Shown: positions 36,956 through 47,262, numbered from the stretch's first letter. The stretch: DNA of 64,000 nt from Actinomyces timonensis DSM 23838 (GCF_000295095.1 NZ_JH806634.1:483092-547091), one strand, 5' to 3'. The notes: generated from the letters alone by a model not told the origin. Numbers and translations are program-made.

Positions 36956-37722
36956 GCGCGGCGCCTGGCTCGGTGCGGCGGGCTGGGATGCCCCTCGACC
37001 GGGCCGCCTGGACCTCCTCGGCATGGCGCAGCGCCGCTACTCTCCGGCTCCACATGCGCCGCCATTTCCAGGAGGGATTCTGGCTCGTGGCCCTGCTCGC
37101 AGGTCTGATCGGGGCCGCGTTCCTGCTGGCCGTGGGCGCCGAGCCGGGGCAGTGGTGGCGGGCAGTGGTCCTGGGGGAGCTGTGCATCACCTCCTTCTAC
37201 TTCGCCGCCGTCCAGGTGCTGCGTGAGCGCGGTGACGGAACGCTGGCCGCCCGGGCCGTCTCACCGCTGCGCACCGGGGAGTACCTGGGGACGCTGGCAG
37301 GAGCGCTGGCACTCATCGCCTGCGCGGAGATCGGCGCACTGGTCCTGGTGGTCCACGGCCCGGCTGGGCAGTGGGCGCTGCTGGGCGCCGGAGTCGTGAT
37401 GATCTCCGTGATCTACAGCCTCTACGGGGTGTGCGTGGTTGTGGGCTACCGGAGTATCAGCGCCTTCCTCATGCCCTCGGGGGCGTGGACCCTGGTGCTG
37501 GGCCTGCCTCTGGCGCCGCTGCTGGGCCTGCCTGGTGGGTGGTGGCTGTGGCTCCATCCGCTCTACCCAGCCTTGGTGCTCGTGGACGCGGCCTTCACCG
37601 CGGACTCTCCGATTCGGCTAGTGGCTGCGGTGGCGCTGGGGTGCCTCTGGGTTCTGCTGGCGGCTCGGATCGCGTCGTCGCGCCTGGAGAGCGTGCTGCG
37701 ACCATGTGGGGCGGTCTCATGA
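36952..37722 (+). CDS. ABC exporter permease 1
   Basis: 256 residues with about six hydrophobic segments (for example LVALLAGLIGAAFLLAVG, LLGAGVVMISVIYSLYGVCV, LVAAVALGCLWVLLAARI). The ATG overlaps the ATPase stop (ATGA) and its own stop overlaps the next gene's start. It has no sequence signature beyond ABC-2-like membrane proteins, and pairs with the following permease as a heterodimer. Confidence 0.85.
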   Translation: MSAAPGSVRRAGMPLDRAAWTSSAWRSAATLRLHMRRHFQEGFWLVALLAGLIGAAFLLAVGAEPGQWWRAVVLGELCITSFYFAAVQVLRERGDGTLAARAVSPLRTGEYLGTLAGALALIACAEIGALVLVVHGPAGQWALLGAGVVMISVIYSLYGVCVVVGYRSISAFLMPSGAWTLVLGLPLAPLLGLPGGWWLWLHPLYPALVLVDAAFTADSPIRLVAAVALGCLWVLLAARIASSRLESVLRPCGAVS

Positions 37723-38453
37723 GGGCCCGCACCGCGCTGGCGCTCCTGCCAGCCGACCTGGTGCGTGTGGGGCGTGACGAGCTTCTGGTATGGATGCCCG
37801 CTGTTCCGCTGGTCATGGCGCTGGCTCTCCGGATAGGGCTGCGCCCAGGACTGGAGGCCGCGGGCCTGGGACGCCAGGCGGCTGAGACGTGGACCGCACG
37901 GCTCGACGTCCTCGCCTTCGGCGCCCTGGTCCCCGTGCTCATCGGTGCAGTGGTCGGCTTCCTGCTGCTGGGGGAGAAGGAGGAGCGGGTGTGGGACGCC
38001 CTGGCCGTCACACCCGTCTCCCTGCCCGGGTACCTGGCCTGGCGCGCGGCGGGTGCCACTCTTGCCTCAGGGGTGGCATGCGGGCTGTGCCTCGTGGCAG
38101 GTGGGCTCAACGACCTCGGCGCGACAGGGATCCTGGCGGTCGCGTCCGCCGCAGCGCCCTTGGGAGGGGCCACAGCCCTGGCCCTGGCAGCCTGGACCAC
38201 TGGCACCATCCAGGGCTTCGCCGCTGTCAAACTAGGGTTTGTCCTGCTCATCCTGCCAGGGGTCCTCCCTGCCGTTGCGCCGCAGGGGCCAGCGGTGTGG
38301 GCGACTGTCCTCATTCCCACCTGGTGGCCGGTTCAGGCGTATGAGGCTGCGACGGCGGGCCGGCCTGAGGCGGTGTGGGCAGTGGGGGCAGCCGCCGTCG
38401 GCCTCGTCATGATGGGGGCAGCTCTGGCCACAGTCGGTGCCCGACGGCGTTGA
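37719..38453 (+). CDS. ABC exporter permease 2
   Basis: 244 residues from the ATG at 37719 overlapping the previous stop; an in-frame ATG at 37704 is possible. About six membrane segments are visible (AFGALVPVLIGAVVGFLLLG, LGGATALALAAWTTGTIQGF, WAVGAAAVGLVMMGAALATV). The stretch LLGEKEERVWDALAVTPVSL is the cytoplasmic coupling loop seen in ABC-2 type exporters. It completes the TetR-ABC-permease-permease operon. Confidence 0.85.
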   Translation: MRARTALALLPADLVRVGRDELLVWMPAVPLVMALALRIGLRPGLEAAGLGRQAAETWTARLDVLAFGALVPVLIGAVVGFLLLGEKEERVWDALAVTPVSLPGYLAWRAAGATLASGVACGLCLVAGGLNDLGATGILAVASAAAPLGGATALALAAWTTGTIQGFAAVKLGFVLLILPGVLPAVAPQGPAVWATVLIPTWWPVQAYEAATAGRPEAVWAVGAAAVGLVMMGAALATVGARRR

Positions 38454-38486
38454 GCGGGCATTGTCGGACCTCCAGAACCCGCCGCT

Positions 38487-38504
38487 CAAGATCAGCCGAT
38501 CTTG
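38487..38504. terminator. Bidirectional hairpin between convergent operons
   Basis: CAAGATC and GATCTTG pair perfectly over 7 bp around AGCC, between the stops of two converging operons (38453 and 38531). Confidence 0.5.
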
Positions 38505-38530
38505 GCGACGGGACTGGGCGGGCCCAGGCC

Positions 38531-38878
38531 TCAGGCATCCTCGGAGGCCACCTCCACCATGACGAGCTGCAGGCGGCAGGGGGTGAGCGCCGTGAGCGCG
38601 TGGCGAGCGCCGGGGGCCAGGTAGACGACGTCGCCCGCGGCCAGGGTGTTCGTCTCACCCGAGACGGTGAACTCCATCTCGCCGGCAAGCAGGGTGCACA
38701 CGACGGCCTTCGGAGAGGCGTGCTCAGTCAGCTGCTGGCCGGCGTCGAAAGTGAAGACGACGGTGCGCAGCACGTCATTGTTGACCACGACGCGCGAGGT
38801 CGTGGCCTCCTCGCTGACGGGCAGGGCGTCGTTCAGGCCCAGGCGGAACAGCGACTCGGAGACGGGGGTGGTGGGCAT
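38531..38878 (-). CDS. Small cupin protein
   Basis: 115 residues from the ATG at 38878 with an AAAGGAACC ribosome binding site. The frame is open upstream but lies opposite the permease. Cupin motif 1 is degenerate (GQQLTEHASPKAVVCTLLAG, EMEFTV) and motif 2 is LAAGDVVYLAPGARHAL. It is the last gene of the iron-box operon (methyltransferase, ATPase, binding protein, permease, cupin). Its ligand and role are unknown; such small cupins often bind a metal or sense a ligand. Confidence 0.85.
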   Translation of the reverse strand: MPTTPVSESLFRLGLNDALPVSEEATTSRVVVNNDVLRTVVFTFDAGQQLTEHASPKAVVCTLLAGEMEFTVSGETNTLAAGDVVYLAPGARHALTALTPCRLQLVMVEVASEDA

Positions 38879-38940
38879 GGTGGTTCCTTTCTCGGTTCTG
38901 GATGAGTCTGCCCCAGGAGGGGGCGGGCGGGGAGGGCGGT

Positions 38941-39714
38941 TCAGAGGGTGTAACGGGCAAGGCGGCGCCGCAAGGGGCGCAGCGCCCACAGCTCGAGGAC
39001 GAGCGTCAGCGCCGCCATGACGATCGACAGGGCGAAGACATCGGCGGTCTCCAGATTGGTGCGGGCCTGCTGGACCTCGGCCCCCAGGCCCGTGGTCGTG
39101 GACAGCAGCTCGCCCATGACGGTCAGGCGCACCGATTGGCCCGTGGCCACCGTGAACGCGGAGAGCACTGGCGGGGCGATAGCGGGCGCGACCACGCGCC
39201 GGAGCGTCCAGGCCCGGGACCTGTCGAAGACCCGCGCCATGTCGAGCAGGTCGGGATCGACGCGCATGACGGCGTCGCGCACGGTCGTCACCAGCAGGGG
39301 GAGGGGGACGACGGCGGTGAGCAGGATGACCACGCCCGCCGTCGGCCCGAGCCAGATCATGCCGACCACGACGATGACGATCGGGGGCACGGCCATGAGC
39401 AGCTGCATCCAGGAGTCCAGCAGCTCGCGCGCCCACCACCACGTGCCCATCGCCCAGCCGACCGGCAGCCCGATGGCGCAGGCGATCCCCAGGCCGGTGG
39501 CAGAGCGAGCCACCGTGAGCCACAGCGCCTCCCCCAGGTCCTCATCACGGATGAGCCCGAGGAAGGCGCGCCACGTGGCCTCTGGGCCCGGCAGGACGTA
39601 CTCGGGCTGGCTCAGCGACAGGCGCCACCAGGCGACGCCGATGAGCACCAGCCCCGCCCACCACAGGCCACGGGCGCGCCAGCGCTCAGCCGCCGTCGAC
39701 GCCTGGGGGCTCAC
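38941..39714 (-). CDS. ABC importer permease (SsuC/TauC-like)
   Basis: 257 residues with about six membrane helices and the BPD_transp_1 coupling loop region (DPDLLDMARVFDRSRAWTLR, RVVAPAIAPPVLSAF). This is the permease type used with NMT1/SsuA-like binding proteins for nitrate, sulfonate, taurine or pyrimidine import. The ATG overlaps the end of the binding-protein gene (ATGA). Confidence 0.9.
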   Translation of the reverse strand: MSPQASTAAERWRARGLWWAGLVLIGVAWWRLSLSQPEYVLPGPEATWRAFLGLIRDEDLGEALWLTVARSATGLGIACAIGLPVGWAMGTWWWARELLDSWMQLLMAVPPIVIVVVGMIWLGPTAGVVILLTAVVPLPLLVTTVRDAVMRVDPDLLDMARVFDRSRAWTLRRVVAPAIAPPVLSAFTVATGQSVRLTVMGELLSTTTGLGAEVQQARTNLETADVFALSIVMAALTLVLELWALRPLRRRLARYTL

Positions 39715-40808
39715 GCGGCGCTCGCGCTCGGCGTCGCGCCCTGGGACGCGCGCGGGTCCGCCAGGTAGAAGTCGTCGGCCGGCAGGGAGCCGCCGACGAC
39801 GTCGGGGCTGACCGTCGCCAGGCGGGTGAAGAAGTCCTCCAGCTCCTCCCTCGCCTCGGCGGCGGGCACAACCTCCAGCTGGAGGCGGGGGATGACCTCG
39901 CTGACGATCGGCGCGGGAACCTCCGTGCGCTCGGAGATCGCCGTGACGGTGGCCTCCTCGGCTGCATTGGTGGCCGCGACGGCGGCCTGGAGCTCATCGA
40001 GGATGGCGCCGACCAGCCCGGGCTCGGAATCCGTGAGCGACTGGGGCATGACCAGGCCTGCCATGGGGAAACGGGCCTTGCCGCCGGTGACCTCCGCCCA
40101 GGCGGACTGCAGGTTGATGGTGCGCTCGAGGGCCAGGCCCGCCTGCTTCCCCTTGGCCAGGGCGACCGAGGCCGCGTGCTCGGGAAGCACCGCGTAGGAG
40201 ACCTGCCCGGTCAGCAAGGCGTTGAGAGCCTCCTGACCGGTGGGGAAGGACTGGATCGTCAGATCGGCCTGCGCGTCCCAGCCCTTCTGGGCCAGGAGGT
40301 AGCGGAAGACGAGGTCGGGCATGTTGTTGGGCAGGGGGACCGCCACGGTCTGCCCTCGCAGCGCCTCCAGTCCTTGGGCGGACGAGCCCTCGGGGCCGAG
40401 CACGTAGAGCATGCCCCACACCTGGACGGCGACGAGGCGGATCCCCACCCCCTTGTTGAACAGGTTGGCCGCTGCGTAGGAGGGGGTGGCTGCCAGATCG
40501 GTCTGCCCCTGGGCGATGAGCGACTTGAGGACGTCAACGCCCTCCCAGTTCTGCACATCGGCGCTGCCGACCCACTCGTCGAGCTTGCCGTGGGTGCCGA
40601 AGCTCGTCATCGGGGCCATGTAGGCCAGGGTCGTGGGGACGTGCACCCGCAGGGTCTCGGTGACCCGGTGGGGCGTGGCGCTCGCGGCGGCGCCTGCCGA
40701 CGGGGCTCCCGACGACGAGGCAGCGCCCTTCTTCGCCGAGCAGGCGGCCAGTGCCATGGGGGTGAGCAATCCGATGCCGGTCAGGGTCAGGAACGATCGG
40801 CGCTGCAT
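39711..40808 (-). CDS. ABC importer substrate-binding lipoprotein (NMT1/SsuA-like)
   Basis: 365 residues with a Tat-like RRSF start and a lipobox (MALAACS), so it is an exported lipoprotein. The mature part follows the NMT1/THI5/SsuA fold: IAQGQTDLAATPSYAAANLF, LRGQTVAVPLPNNMPDLVFR and AVLPEHAASVAL match its conserved blocks. Substrate specificity cannot be read from sequence. Because the operon has an iron box, an iron-related ligand or a cofactor needed during iron limitation is possible. Confidence 0.9.
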   Translation of the reverse strand: MQRRSFLTLTGIGLLTPMALAACSAKKGAASSSGAPSAGAAASATPHRVTETLRVHVPTTLAYMAPMTSFGTHGKLDEWVGSADVQNWEGVDVLKSLIAQGQTDLAATPSYAAANLFNKGVGIRLVAVQVWGMLYVLGPEGSSAQGLEALRGQTVAVPLPNNMPDLVFRYLLAQKGWDAQADLTIQSFPTGQEALNALLTGQVSYAVLPEHAASVALAKGKQAGLALERTINLQSAWAEVTGGKARFPMAGLVMPQSLTDSEPGLVGAILDELQAAVAATNAAEEATVTAISERTEVPAPIVSEVIPRLQLEVVPAAEAREELEDFFTRLATVSPDVVGGSLPADDFYLADPRASQGATPSASAA

Positions 40809-40870
40809 GGGTTCTCCTTGTGAGGTGATCGGTTGGGGTCGGGGAAGTGGACGGCGAGTGCTGGGTGGCG

Positions 40871-41542
40871 CTAGGCGCTCAGCGCCCAGGTGCCGGGTGG
40901 CCCGTCGAGGCGCAGGTGCAGGTGAGAGACCTCCTCGGCCTCAGCCGGATCGTGCGTGACCCAGATGGTGATGACGTCCTCCTCGGCCAGCAGGGCCATG
41001 AGGTCGGCGCGCAGGGCGGCGGCCAGTGGGCGGTCGAGGGCGGAGAAGGGCTCGTCGACGAGGAGGAGGCTCGGCGAGCAGGCGAGTGCCCGGGCGATGG
41101 CGACCCTCTGGCGCATTCCGCCGGACATGCGCGCCGGGGGGAGGTGCCCCGCGCTCGCGAGACCCACCCGCTCCAGCCAGTGGACGGCGAGGAGGTCCGG
41201 CGTCGGGCCGTCCAGGACGAGCGAAATGTTCCGGTGCGCTGAGTACCAGGGAAGGAGTCGCGGCTCCTGGAAGACCTGCGAGAGCTTGCCATCCGGGCGG
41301 CTGACGGCGCCGGCGTCGACGGGGGAGAGCCCTGAGATCGCACGCAGCAGCGTGGTCTTGCCCGCCCCGGACGGCCCCGTGACGGCGAGGGTCTGGCCCG
41401 GCTCAACCGTGACGCTGAGATCGGTCACCAGGGTCAGGCCGCGGCGGATGAGAGTGACGCCGTCGAGAGAGAGCGGACCGAAGGAGGGGAGGGGCCCGGG
41501 GGCGTCCTCCCCGGGGCTCCCGGCGCGGCGGGCTCGCGCCAT
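40871..41542 (-). CDS. ABC importer ATP-binding protein
   Basis: 223 residues. Walker A GPSGAGKTTL, Q-loop VFQEPRLLPW, signature MSGGMRQRVAIARAL, Walker B LLLVDEPFSALD and H-loop VTHDPAEAEEV are all present and canonical. The Q-loop form EPRLLPW is typical of SsuB/TauB-type ATPases, in agreement with the permease and binding protein. The gene starts one base after the methyltransferase gene ends. Confidence 0.93.
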   Translation of the reverse strand: MARARRAGSPGEDAPGPLPSFGPLSLDGVTLIRRGLTLVTDLSVTVEPGQTLAVTGPSGAGKTTLLRAISGLSPVDAGAVSRPDGKLSQVFQEPRLLPWYSAHRNISLVLDGPTPDLLAVHWLERVGLASAGHLPPARMSGGMRQRVAIARALACSPSLLLVDEPFSALDRPLAAALRADLMALLAEEDVITIWVTHDPAEAEEVSHLHLRLDGPPGTWALSA

Positions 41543-41543
41543 C

Positions 41544-42467
41544 TCAGTGCTCCGCGCCGTCGGACGGCTCGCCGGCCTCCGAGGACGGGGCGGGCTTGCG
41601 GGCCACGATGGCGACGGCGGTCAGCAGCTCGCCCTGGGCGCGGAAGGCCTGGCGCATCGCGCGGATCCGGTCCCGCGCCCCAGGGGTACGGCGCACAGCG
41701 CGGAAGAAGCGGAAGGCGCCCAGGAGGCCCTCGTCGGCGATGAGTCGGCGCGGCTCGAGCAGGCGCATCGGCGCGGTGCCGGTCCAGACGATCTCAAGGC
41801 CCGTTTCTTCGAGGAGGGCGCACCAGGCCTCCTGGGTCAGCGGCCTCGCCCCGACCTTGATGATCCTCGACAGGTGCTTCCTCGCGGCCTCCAGTTCCGC
41901 CTCGTCGCGGTCCGAGCGCAGGGCGAGCTCGTGGATGGCGTACTGCCCGCCGGGAGCCAGGAGCCTCGCCGCCTCGCTGGCGATGGCGCGCTTGGCGTCC
42001 TCGGACTGCATGGTGAGCATCGCCTCGCCGACGACGAGATCCGTCTGGCCCGTGGGCAGGCCGGTGCTGGCGGCGTCGGCGACGACGTACTCGGCCTGCG
42101 GGTGGCCCTCGAGGACCGCGGCGACCTGCTCGCGCCCCTCGGGGTTGGGATCGACGCCCCGGTACGAGGCGGGGATGGAGTCCAGGAGGATCTCGGCGGT
42201 GCGGCCGACGCCAGGGCCGAGCTCGACGATGCGCCGCCCTGGGCGAAGATCGGTCGCGCCGAGGAGCTGACGGGTCAGCTCGATGCCGCCGGGCCGCAGA
42301 ACGCGCTTGCCGAGCTTGGCGAGGAGCCAGTGCCCCTGCAGGCGGGCGGCCTCCGGTCCCTGGCGCTGGCCGTGGGCTGAGTCGTGGGCGGCGGAGGGAG
42401 CGGGGGCCTTGCCCTGGTCCTGTTGGTCCTGAGTGTGGTCGTTGGTGGGCGCGGGCTCGGAGGCCAT
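41544..42467 (-). CDS. Class I SAM-dependent methyltransferase
   Basis: 307 residues from the ATG at 42467 with ACAGGAAA upstream. The SAM-binding motif I is IVELGPGVGRTAEIL, followed by YRGVDPNPEGREQV and ADAASTGLPTGQTDLVVGEA. The first 40 residues are low-complexity. It is the first gene of the iron-box operon. Its substrate is unknown; it may modify the imported compound or a cofactor. Confidence 0.85.
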   Translation of the reverse strand: MASEPAPTNDHTQDQQDQGKAPAPSAAHDSAHGQRQGPEAARLQGHWLLAKLGKRVLRPGGIELTRQLLGATDLRPGRRIVELGPGVGRTAEILLDSIPASYRGVDPNPEGREQVAAVLEGHPQAEYVVADAASTGLPTGQTDLVVGEAMLTMQSEDAKRAIASEAARLLAPGGQYAIHELALRSDRDEAELEAARKHLSRIIKVGARPLTQEAWCALLEETGLEIVWTGTAPMRLLEPRRLIADEGLLGAFRFFRAVRRTPGARDRIRAMRQAFRAQGELLTAVAIVARKPAPSSEAGEPSDGAEH

Positions 42468-42502
42468 GAATATTTCCTGTCAAGGAGCGTGAATAATGAG
42501 GA

Positions 42503-42521
42503 TAAGGAGAGCCTAACCTGA
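42503..42521. promoter_or_regulatory. DtxR/IdeR-type iron box
   Basis: TAAGGAGAGCCTAACCTGA matches the IdeR/DtxR consensus TTAGGTTAGCCTAACCTAA at 15 of 19 positions. It lies 36 bp upstream of the methyltransferase ATG, where bound repressor would block transcription. It predicts derepression of the whole operon under iron limitation. Confidence 0.7.
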
Positions 42522-42701
42522 GGTGCGGTGCTCGCGCCATCCGAATGCCGGCGCCCAGTGGCGGGGGCCGGGGCGCAGCGCCTGGTGTGGTGGGAGTGGA
42601 GCGGCGGCGAACCCTGTGCCGTGAGCGAAAAGGCCACGACGGCGGGCATGGCGCCCCGCCGCCGCGCGTTAGCGTTGGCGTACCGACACGAGAGGACAGA
42701 C

Positions 42702-43343
42702 GTGAGCGAGCTCCACATGCGCCCGAGCGCCGTCGCCGCCCCCAGTGCCCACGAGGGCCAGGGCGCCGGGCTGGGCCTGACCGACTCCATCTACAACCGG
42801 CTCCTCAAGGAGCGCATCATCTGGCTGGGATCGGAGGTGCGCGATGACAACGCCAACGCCATCTGCGCCCAGATGCTGCTGCTGGCCGCCGAGGACCCCG
42901 AGAGGGACATCTACCTCTACATCAACAGCCCCGGCGGCTCCGTGACCGCCGGCATGGCCATCTACGACACCATGCAGTACGTCCAGCCCGACGTCGTCAC
43001 CGTGGCCACCGGCATGGCCGCCTCCATGGGCCAGTTCCTGCTCAGCGCTGGCGCCAAGGGCAAGCGCTACCTCACCCCGCACGCCCGGGTGCTCATGCAC
43101 CAGCCCTCCGGCGGCGCGGGCGGCTCCGCCACGGACATCCGCATCAACGCGGACCTCATCATCAAGATGAAGCACGAGCTCGCCGAGATCACCGCCGCGA
43201 ACACCGGCCACTCCGTCGAGGAGATCATCGCCGACTCGGACCGCGACCACTGGTTCAGCGCGCCCGAGGCGCTCGAGTACGGCTTCGTCGACCACATCGT
43301 GCGCTCCAGCCGTGAGATCGGCCAGCAGAACGGGGAGAACTGA
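42702..43343 (+). CDS. clpP: ATP-dependent Clp protease proteolytic subunit 1
   Basis: 213 residues from the GTG at 42702 with GAGAGGACA upstream. The serine nucleophile is in [12 protein letters not shown], the histidine in [11 protein letters not shown] and the aspartate in [29 protein letters not shown] is the conserved ClpP block. Actinobacterial ClpP1 and ClpP2 form a mixed tetradecamer that needs ClpX or ClpC1. The stop is one base from the clpP2 ATG. Confidence 0.96.
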   Translation: MSELHMRPSAVAAPSAHEGQGAGLGLTDSIYNRLLKERIIWLGSEVRDDNANAICAQMLLLAAEDPERDIYLYINSPGGSVTAGMAIYDTMQYVQPDVVTVATGMAASMGQFLLSAGAKGKRYLTPHARVLMHQPSGGAGGSATDIRINADLIIKMKHELAEITAANTGHSVEEIIADSDRDHWFSAPEALEYGFVDHIVRSSREIGQQNGEN

Positions 43344-43344
43344 T

Positions 43345-44043
43345 ATGAGCACTCGTCCCTACTTCGAGGCCGTCGCGCGCCAGATGGGCCCCGCCGGCGC
43401 CGCTGGCCAGCTCGCCCCGATGCCGCAGTCCCGCTACGTGCTGCCCCAGTTCGAGGAGCGCACCGCCTACGGCTTCAAGCGCCAGGACCCCTACGCCAAG
43501 CTCTTCGAGGACCGCATCGTCTTCATGGGCGTGCAAGTCGACGACGCCTCCGCCGACGACATCATGGCCCAGCTCCTCGTCCTGGAGTCCCAGGACCCCG
43601 ACGGGCTCATCACCATGTACATCAACAGCCCCGGCGGCTCCTTCACGGCCCTGACCGCCATCTACGACACGATGCAGTACATCAAGCCGCAGGTGCAGAC
43701 CGTGTGCCTGGGGCAGGCCGCCTCCGCGGCCGCCGTGCTGCTGGCCGCGGGCAGCCCGGGCAAGCGCCTCGCCCTGCCCAACGCCCGCGTGCTCATCCAC
43801 CAGCCCGCCATGGAGGGCATGCACGGCCAGGCCAGCGACATCGAGATCGTCGCCGACGAGATCGACCGCATGCGCGCCTGGCTGGAGGACACCCTGGCAG
43901 CGCACACCGGCCGGGACCGCGATCTCATCCACAACGACCTGGAGCGCGACAAGATCCTCACCGCCGCCGCCGCCCAGGAGTACGGCATCGTCGACCAGGT
44001 GCTCAGCCCCCGCAAGGCCGCGCCCTCCCCTCACTCCTCCTGA
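43345..44043 (+). CDS. clpP: ATP-dependent Clp protease proteolytic subunit 2
   Basis: 232 residues from the ATG at 43345 (TGAtATG junction with clpP1). The serine lies in LGQAASAAAVLLAAG, the histidine in ARVLIHQPAMEG and the aspartate in IHNDLERDKIL. The N-terminus (RYVLPQFEERTAYGFK) is typical of ClpP2. It forms the second ring of the ClpP1P2 protease, docking the ClpX unfoldase encoded 2 kb downstream. Confidence 0.96.
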   Translation: MSTRPYFEAVARQMGPAGAAGQLAPMPQSRYVLPQFEERTAYGFKRQDPYAKLFEDRIVFMGVQVDDASADDIMAQLLVLESQDPDGLITMYINSPGGSFTALTAIYDTMQYIKPQVQTVCLGQAASAAAVLLAAGSPGKRLALPNARVLIHQPAMEGMHGQASDIEIVADEIDRMRAWLEDTLAAHTGRDRDLIHNDLERDKILTAAAAQEYGIVDQVLSPRKAAPSPHSS

Positions 44044-44074
44044 CACGCGGGTCCGCGAGCCCTCTGCGATCGCT

Positions 44075-44113
44075 GCGATGGCGCCGCCCGGCATGTCCGG
44101 ACGGCGCCATCGC
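44075..44113 (+). terminator. Hairpin terminator after clpP2
   Basis: GCGATGGCGCCGCCCGG and CCGGACGGCGCCATCGC pair over 17 bp (one wobble) around a short loop, about 30 bp after the clpP2 stop. It separates the clpP operon from the inserted XRE module. Confidence 0.75.
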
Positions 44114-44270
44114 CCGTGCGGGGTGGCCGACAGCCCGAGTCAGCCGCTCCGTGGGTGCTATCGGCTCGAGCGGGGCAGGAGCACGACCTCGGCGCGGTGG
44201 CCCCGGTGAAACATGTTGTTGTCGTCTCGTTGCCCGTGAGGTGATGCGGCGATGGGTGGGTTGCTCCCCA

Positions 44271-44298
44271 CTGAATCATGACGATACAAATGATTCAG
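44271..44298. promoter_or_regulatory. Inverted-repeat operator before the XRE gene
   Basis: CTGAATCAT and ATGATTCAG form a perfect 9-bp inverted repeat with a 10-bp spacer, ending 10 bp before the XRE ATG and touching its AGGAGG ribosome binding site. It is the likely autorepression site of the HTH protein. Confidence 0.65.
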
Positions 44299-44308
44299 GA
44301 GGTGTGCC

Positions 44309-44647
44309 ATGACAGATGAGATCGCCCCCGATGCCATCGCGAGAGCCCTGTCCCAGGCAGGCCTCTCCCAGCGCAAGGCCGCTGAGCGCACTGGGATCTC
44401 CCAGGCGACCCTGTCGAGAATCCTCTCGGGCCGGAGGCGGCCGACGGTGCCGGAGCTGATGCTCCTGGCTGACGCCACAGGGTGCTCGCTGGGCAGCCTC
44501 ACCGGGCGCGGCGCTGTGGCGGACCGCTGCCTCATGGCGGCCCGCGCCACCGATGGCGCCTCAGTGGAGGCCATGCGCACCACCCTCATCGGCTACCTCG
44601 AGCTCGACGCCTACCTCGCCGACCAGGCGATCCCACGAGTCCTCTGA
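44309..44647 (+). CDS. XRE-family HTH regulator (antitoxin-like)
   Basis: 112 residues with a Cro/CI-type HTH at about 10-60 (LSQAGLSQRKAAERTGISQA, TLSRILSGRRRPTVPELMLL). A strong CAGGAGG ribosome binding site precedes the ATG. It overlaps the ImmA/IrrE gene (TGATG), so it is the regulator of a three-gene XRE/ImmA-IrrE/PIN module. The palindrome upstream is its probable target. Confidence 0.88.
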   Translation: MTDEIAPDAIARALSQAGLSQRKAAERTGISQATLSRILSGRRRPTVPELMLLADATGCSLGSLTGRGAVADRCLMAARATDGASVEAMRTTLIGYLELDAYLADQAIPRVL

Positions 44648-45492
44648 TGGTGAGCACCCAGGTTCTCGGGCGTCAGGAGGCCGAGGAGTTCCGCGAGCAT
44701 CATCATTTCGGCGATGGCCCACTGGGGGACCTCGTCGGCATCATCGAGAGAACCACAGGGCACGACGTCGCCATTATCAACGCCCCACCCGAGGAACACG
44801 GTCTGACGATGACCGACCCCCAGCGGGGCGTCACCTTCATCGCCGTCGCCGCCAGCGACAACCCCATGCGCCAGCGCAGCAGCCTCGCCCACGAGCTCTG
44901 CCACGTCCTCAACCAGGACGGGGAGATCGAAGTCCAGCAGGGCGGTAACGGCCGCAGGCCGGCCGCGGAGCGCAAGGCGGACGCTTTCGCCAGACACCTC
45001 CTCATCCCGCGCCGTGCGATTGAACGGGTTATGGAGGAGCATGGAGGCGAACCTTGGACCGAGGCGAGTCTCTCCGATCTCGTGCGCACCTTCCTCGTGT
45101 CGCCCGCGATCGCCGCCATCGCCCTGCACGAGGCGGGGGCCATCCCTGACGATTTCAAACAGCAGTGGATGCGCGTATGGACACCTGAGCTGGCCGCGAG
45201 GCACGGTTGGAGCGACTACTACGCGGCGCTCCAGGAGGAATCCAGGCGAGCGCGCCCGCCACGGCGCCTCCTCGCTCGCGCCATCGAGGGCTATCGACTG
45301 GGCGTTGTCTCCCCGCAGCAACTCGCGGCGATTCGAGGCCTGCCGCCCGAGCGGGTCATCGCCGAACTGGAGAGCGCCGGCGTGCGCCCGGAGCCCTCCG
45401 ATCCCATCTGGGCATCCCCTGACAGCCTCCCTGACATCGCCCCGGATCTCACCGCGCTTGATGCGCTTCTGGGCGACGGGGAGAGGGAATGA
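44647..45492 (+). CDS. ImmA/IrrE family metallopeptidase
   Basis: 281 residues from the ATG at 44647 (TGATG overlap). The zinc-protease motif HELCH in SSLAHELCHVLNQDGE and the downstream ERKADAFARHLLIP give a complete gluzincin-type site. The C-terminal half is helical and unassigned. ImmA/IrrE proteases cleave their partner repressor on a stress signal; here the partner is the XRE protein, and the PIN gene downstream would be the derepressed product. Confidence 0.88.
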   Translation: MVSTQVLGRQEAEEFREHHHFGDGPLGDLVGIIERTTGHDVAIINAPPEEHGLTMTDPQRGVTFIAVAASDNPMRQRSSLAHELCHVLNQDGEIEVQQGGNGRRPAAERKADAFARHLLIPRRAIERVMEEHGGEPWTEASLSDLVRTFLVSPAIAAIALHEAGAIPDDFKQQWMRVWTPELAARHGWSDYYAALQEESRRARPPRRLLARAIEGYRLGVVSPQQLAAIRGLPPERVIAELESAGVRPEPSDPIWASPDSLPDIAPDLTALDALLGDGERE

Positions 45493-45830
45493 ACCCACCT
45501 GTCATCATCGATGCTGGCCCAAGCCTCAACTTCTTCGCCGCGCGTGACGAGCGCTTCTCTGCTGCTGCAGGAGTTCTGAGGAAGATCAGGGGAACTCAGT
45601 TCCTCGCGATCCTCGAGGATGACCACACCTCTGCACTGGACAATGTGGTCCACCGCCTGACAGGCGCACCGCTGGAGGAGCGTCGCAGCCTTCCGAAGGA
45701 TCTCGGCGAGATCATGGTCATCGCGCACGCAGTCGTCATGGCTGAGAGTGGGGCGGACGTGCGAGTCGTGATCGACGACGGCTACGGCGCGCGGCTGGCG
45801 GCGCCCCGCGGCTGTCGGGTGGGCAATCGC
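45489..45830 (+). pseudogene. PIN-domain toxin with internal deletion and lost C-terminus
   Basis: The start MNPPVIIDAGPSLNFFAARD and the segments KDLGEIMVIAHAVVMAESGA and VRVVIDDGYGARLA match PIN-like proteins that follow XRE/ImmA-IrrE genes. The segment expected between FFAARDE and RFSAAAG (about 25 residues) seems to be missing. After about residue 105 the frame becomes Arg/Gly-rich, runs on into the clpX region and is no longer protein-like. The ATG overlaps the ImmA/IrrE stop. It is probably inactive. Confidence 0.65.
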
Positions 45831-45960
45831 GCGGGGGCTCGCCGGGCGCGGCCCTCGCGCGGGGAGGCTCGACCTAATAGGCTGGCGGCACCCCGTTCCC
45901 TGACTCCAGCGGCGCTCCCCGCGCCGCCTGGGAGCGGACCCGACGACACAAGGGGGACAC

Positions 45961-47258
<1,298 letters not shown>

Positions 47259-47262
<4 letters not shown>

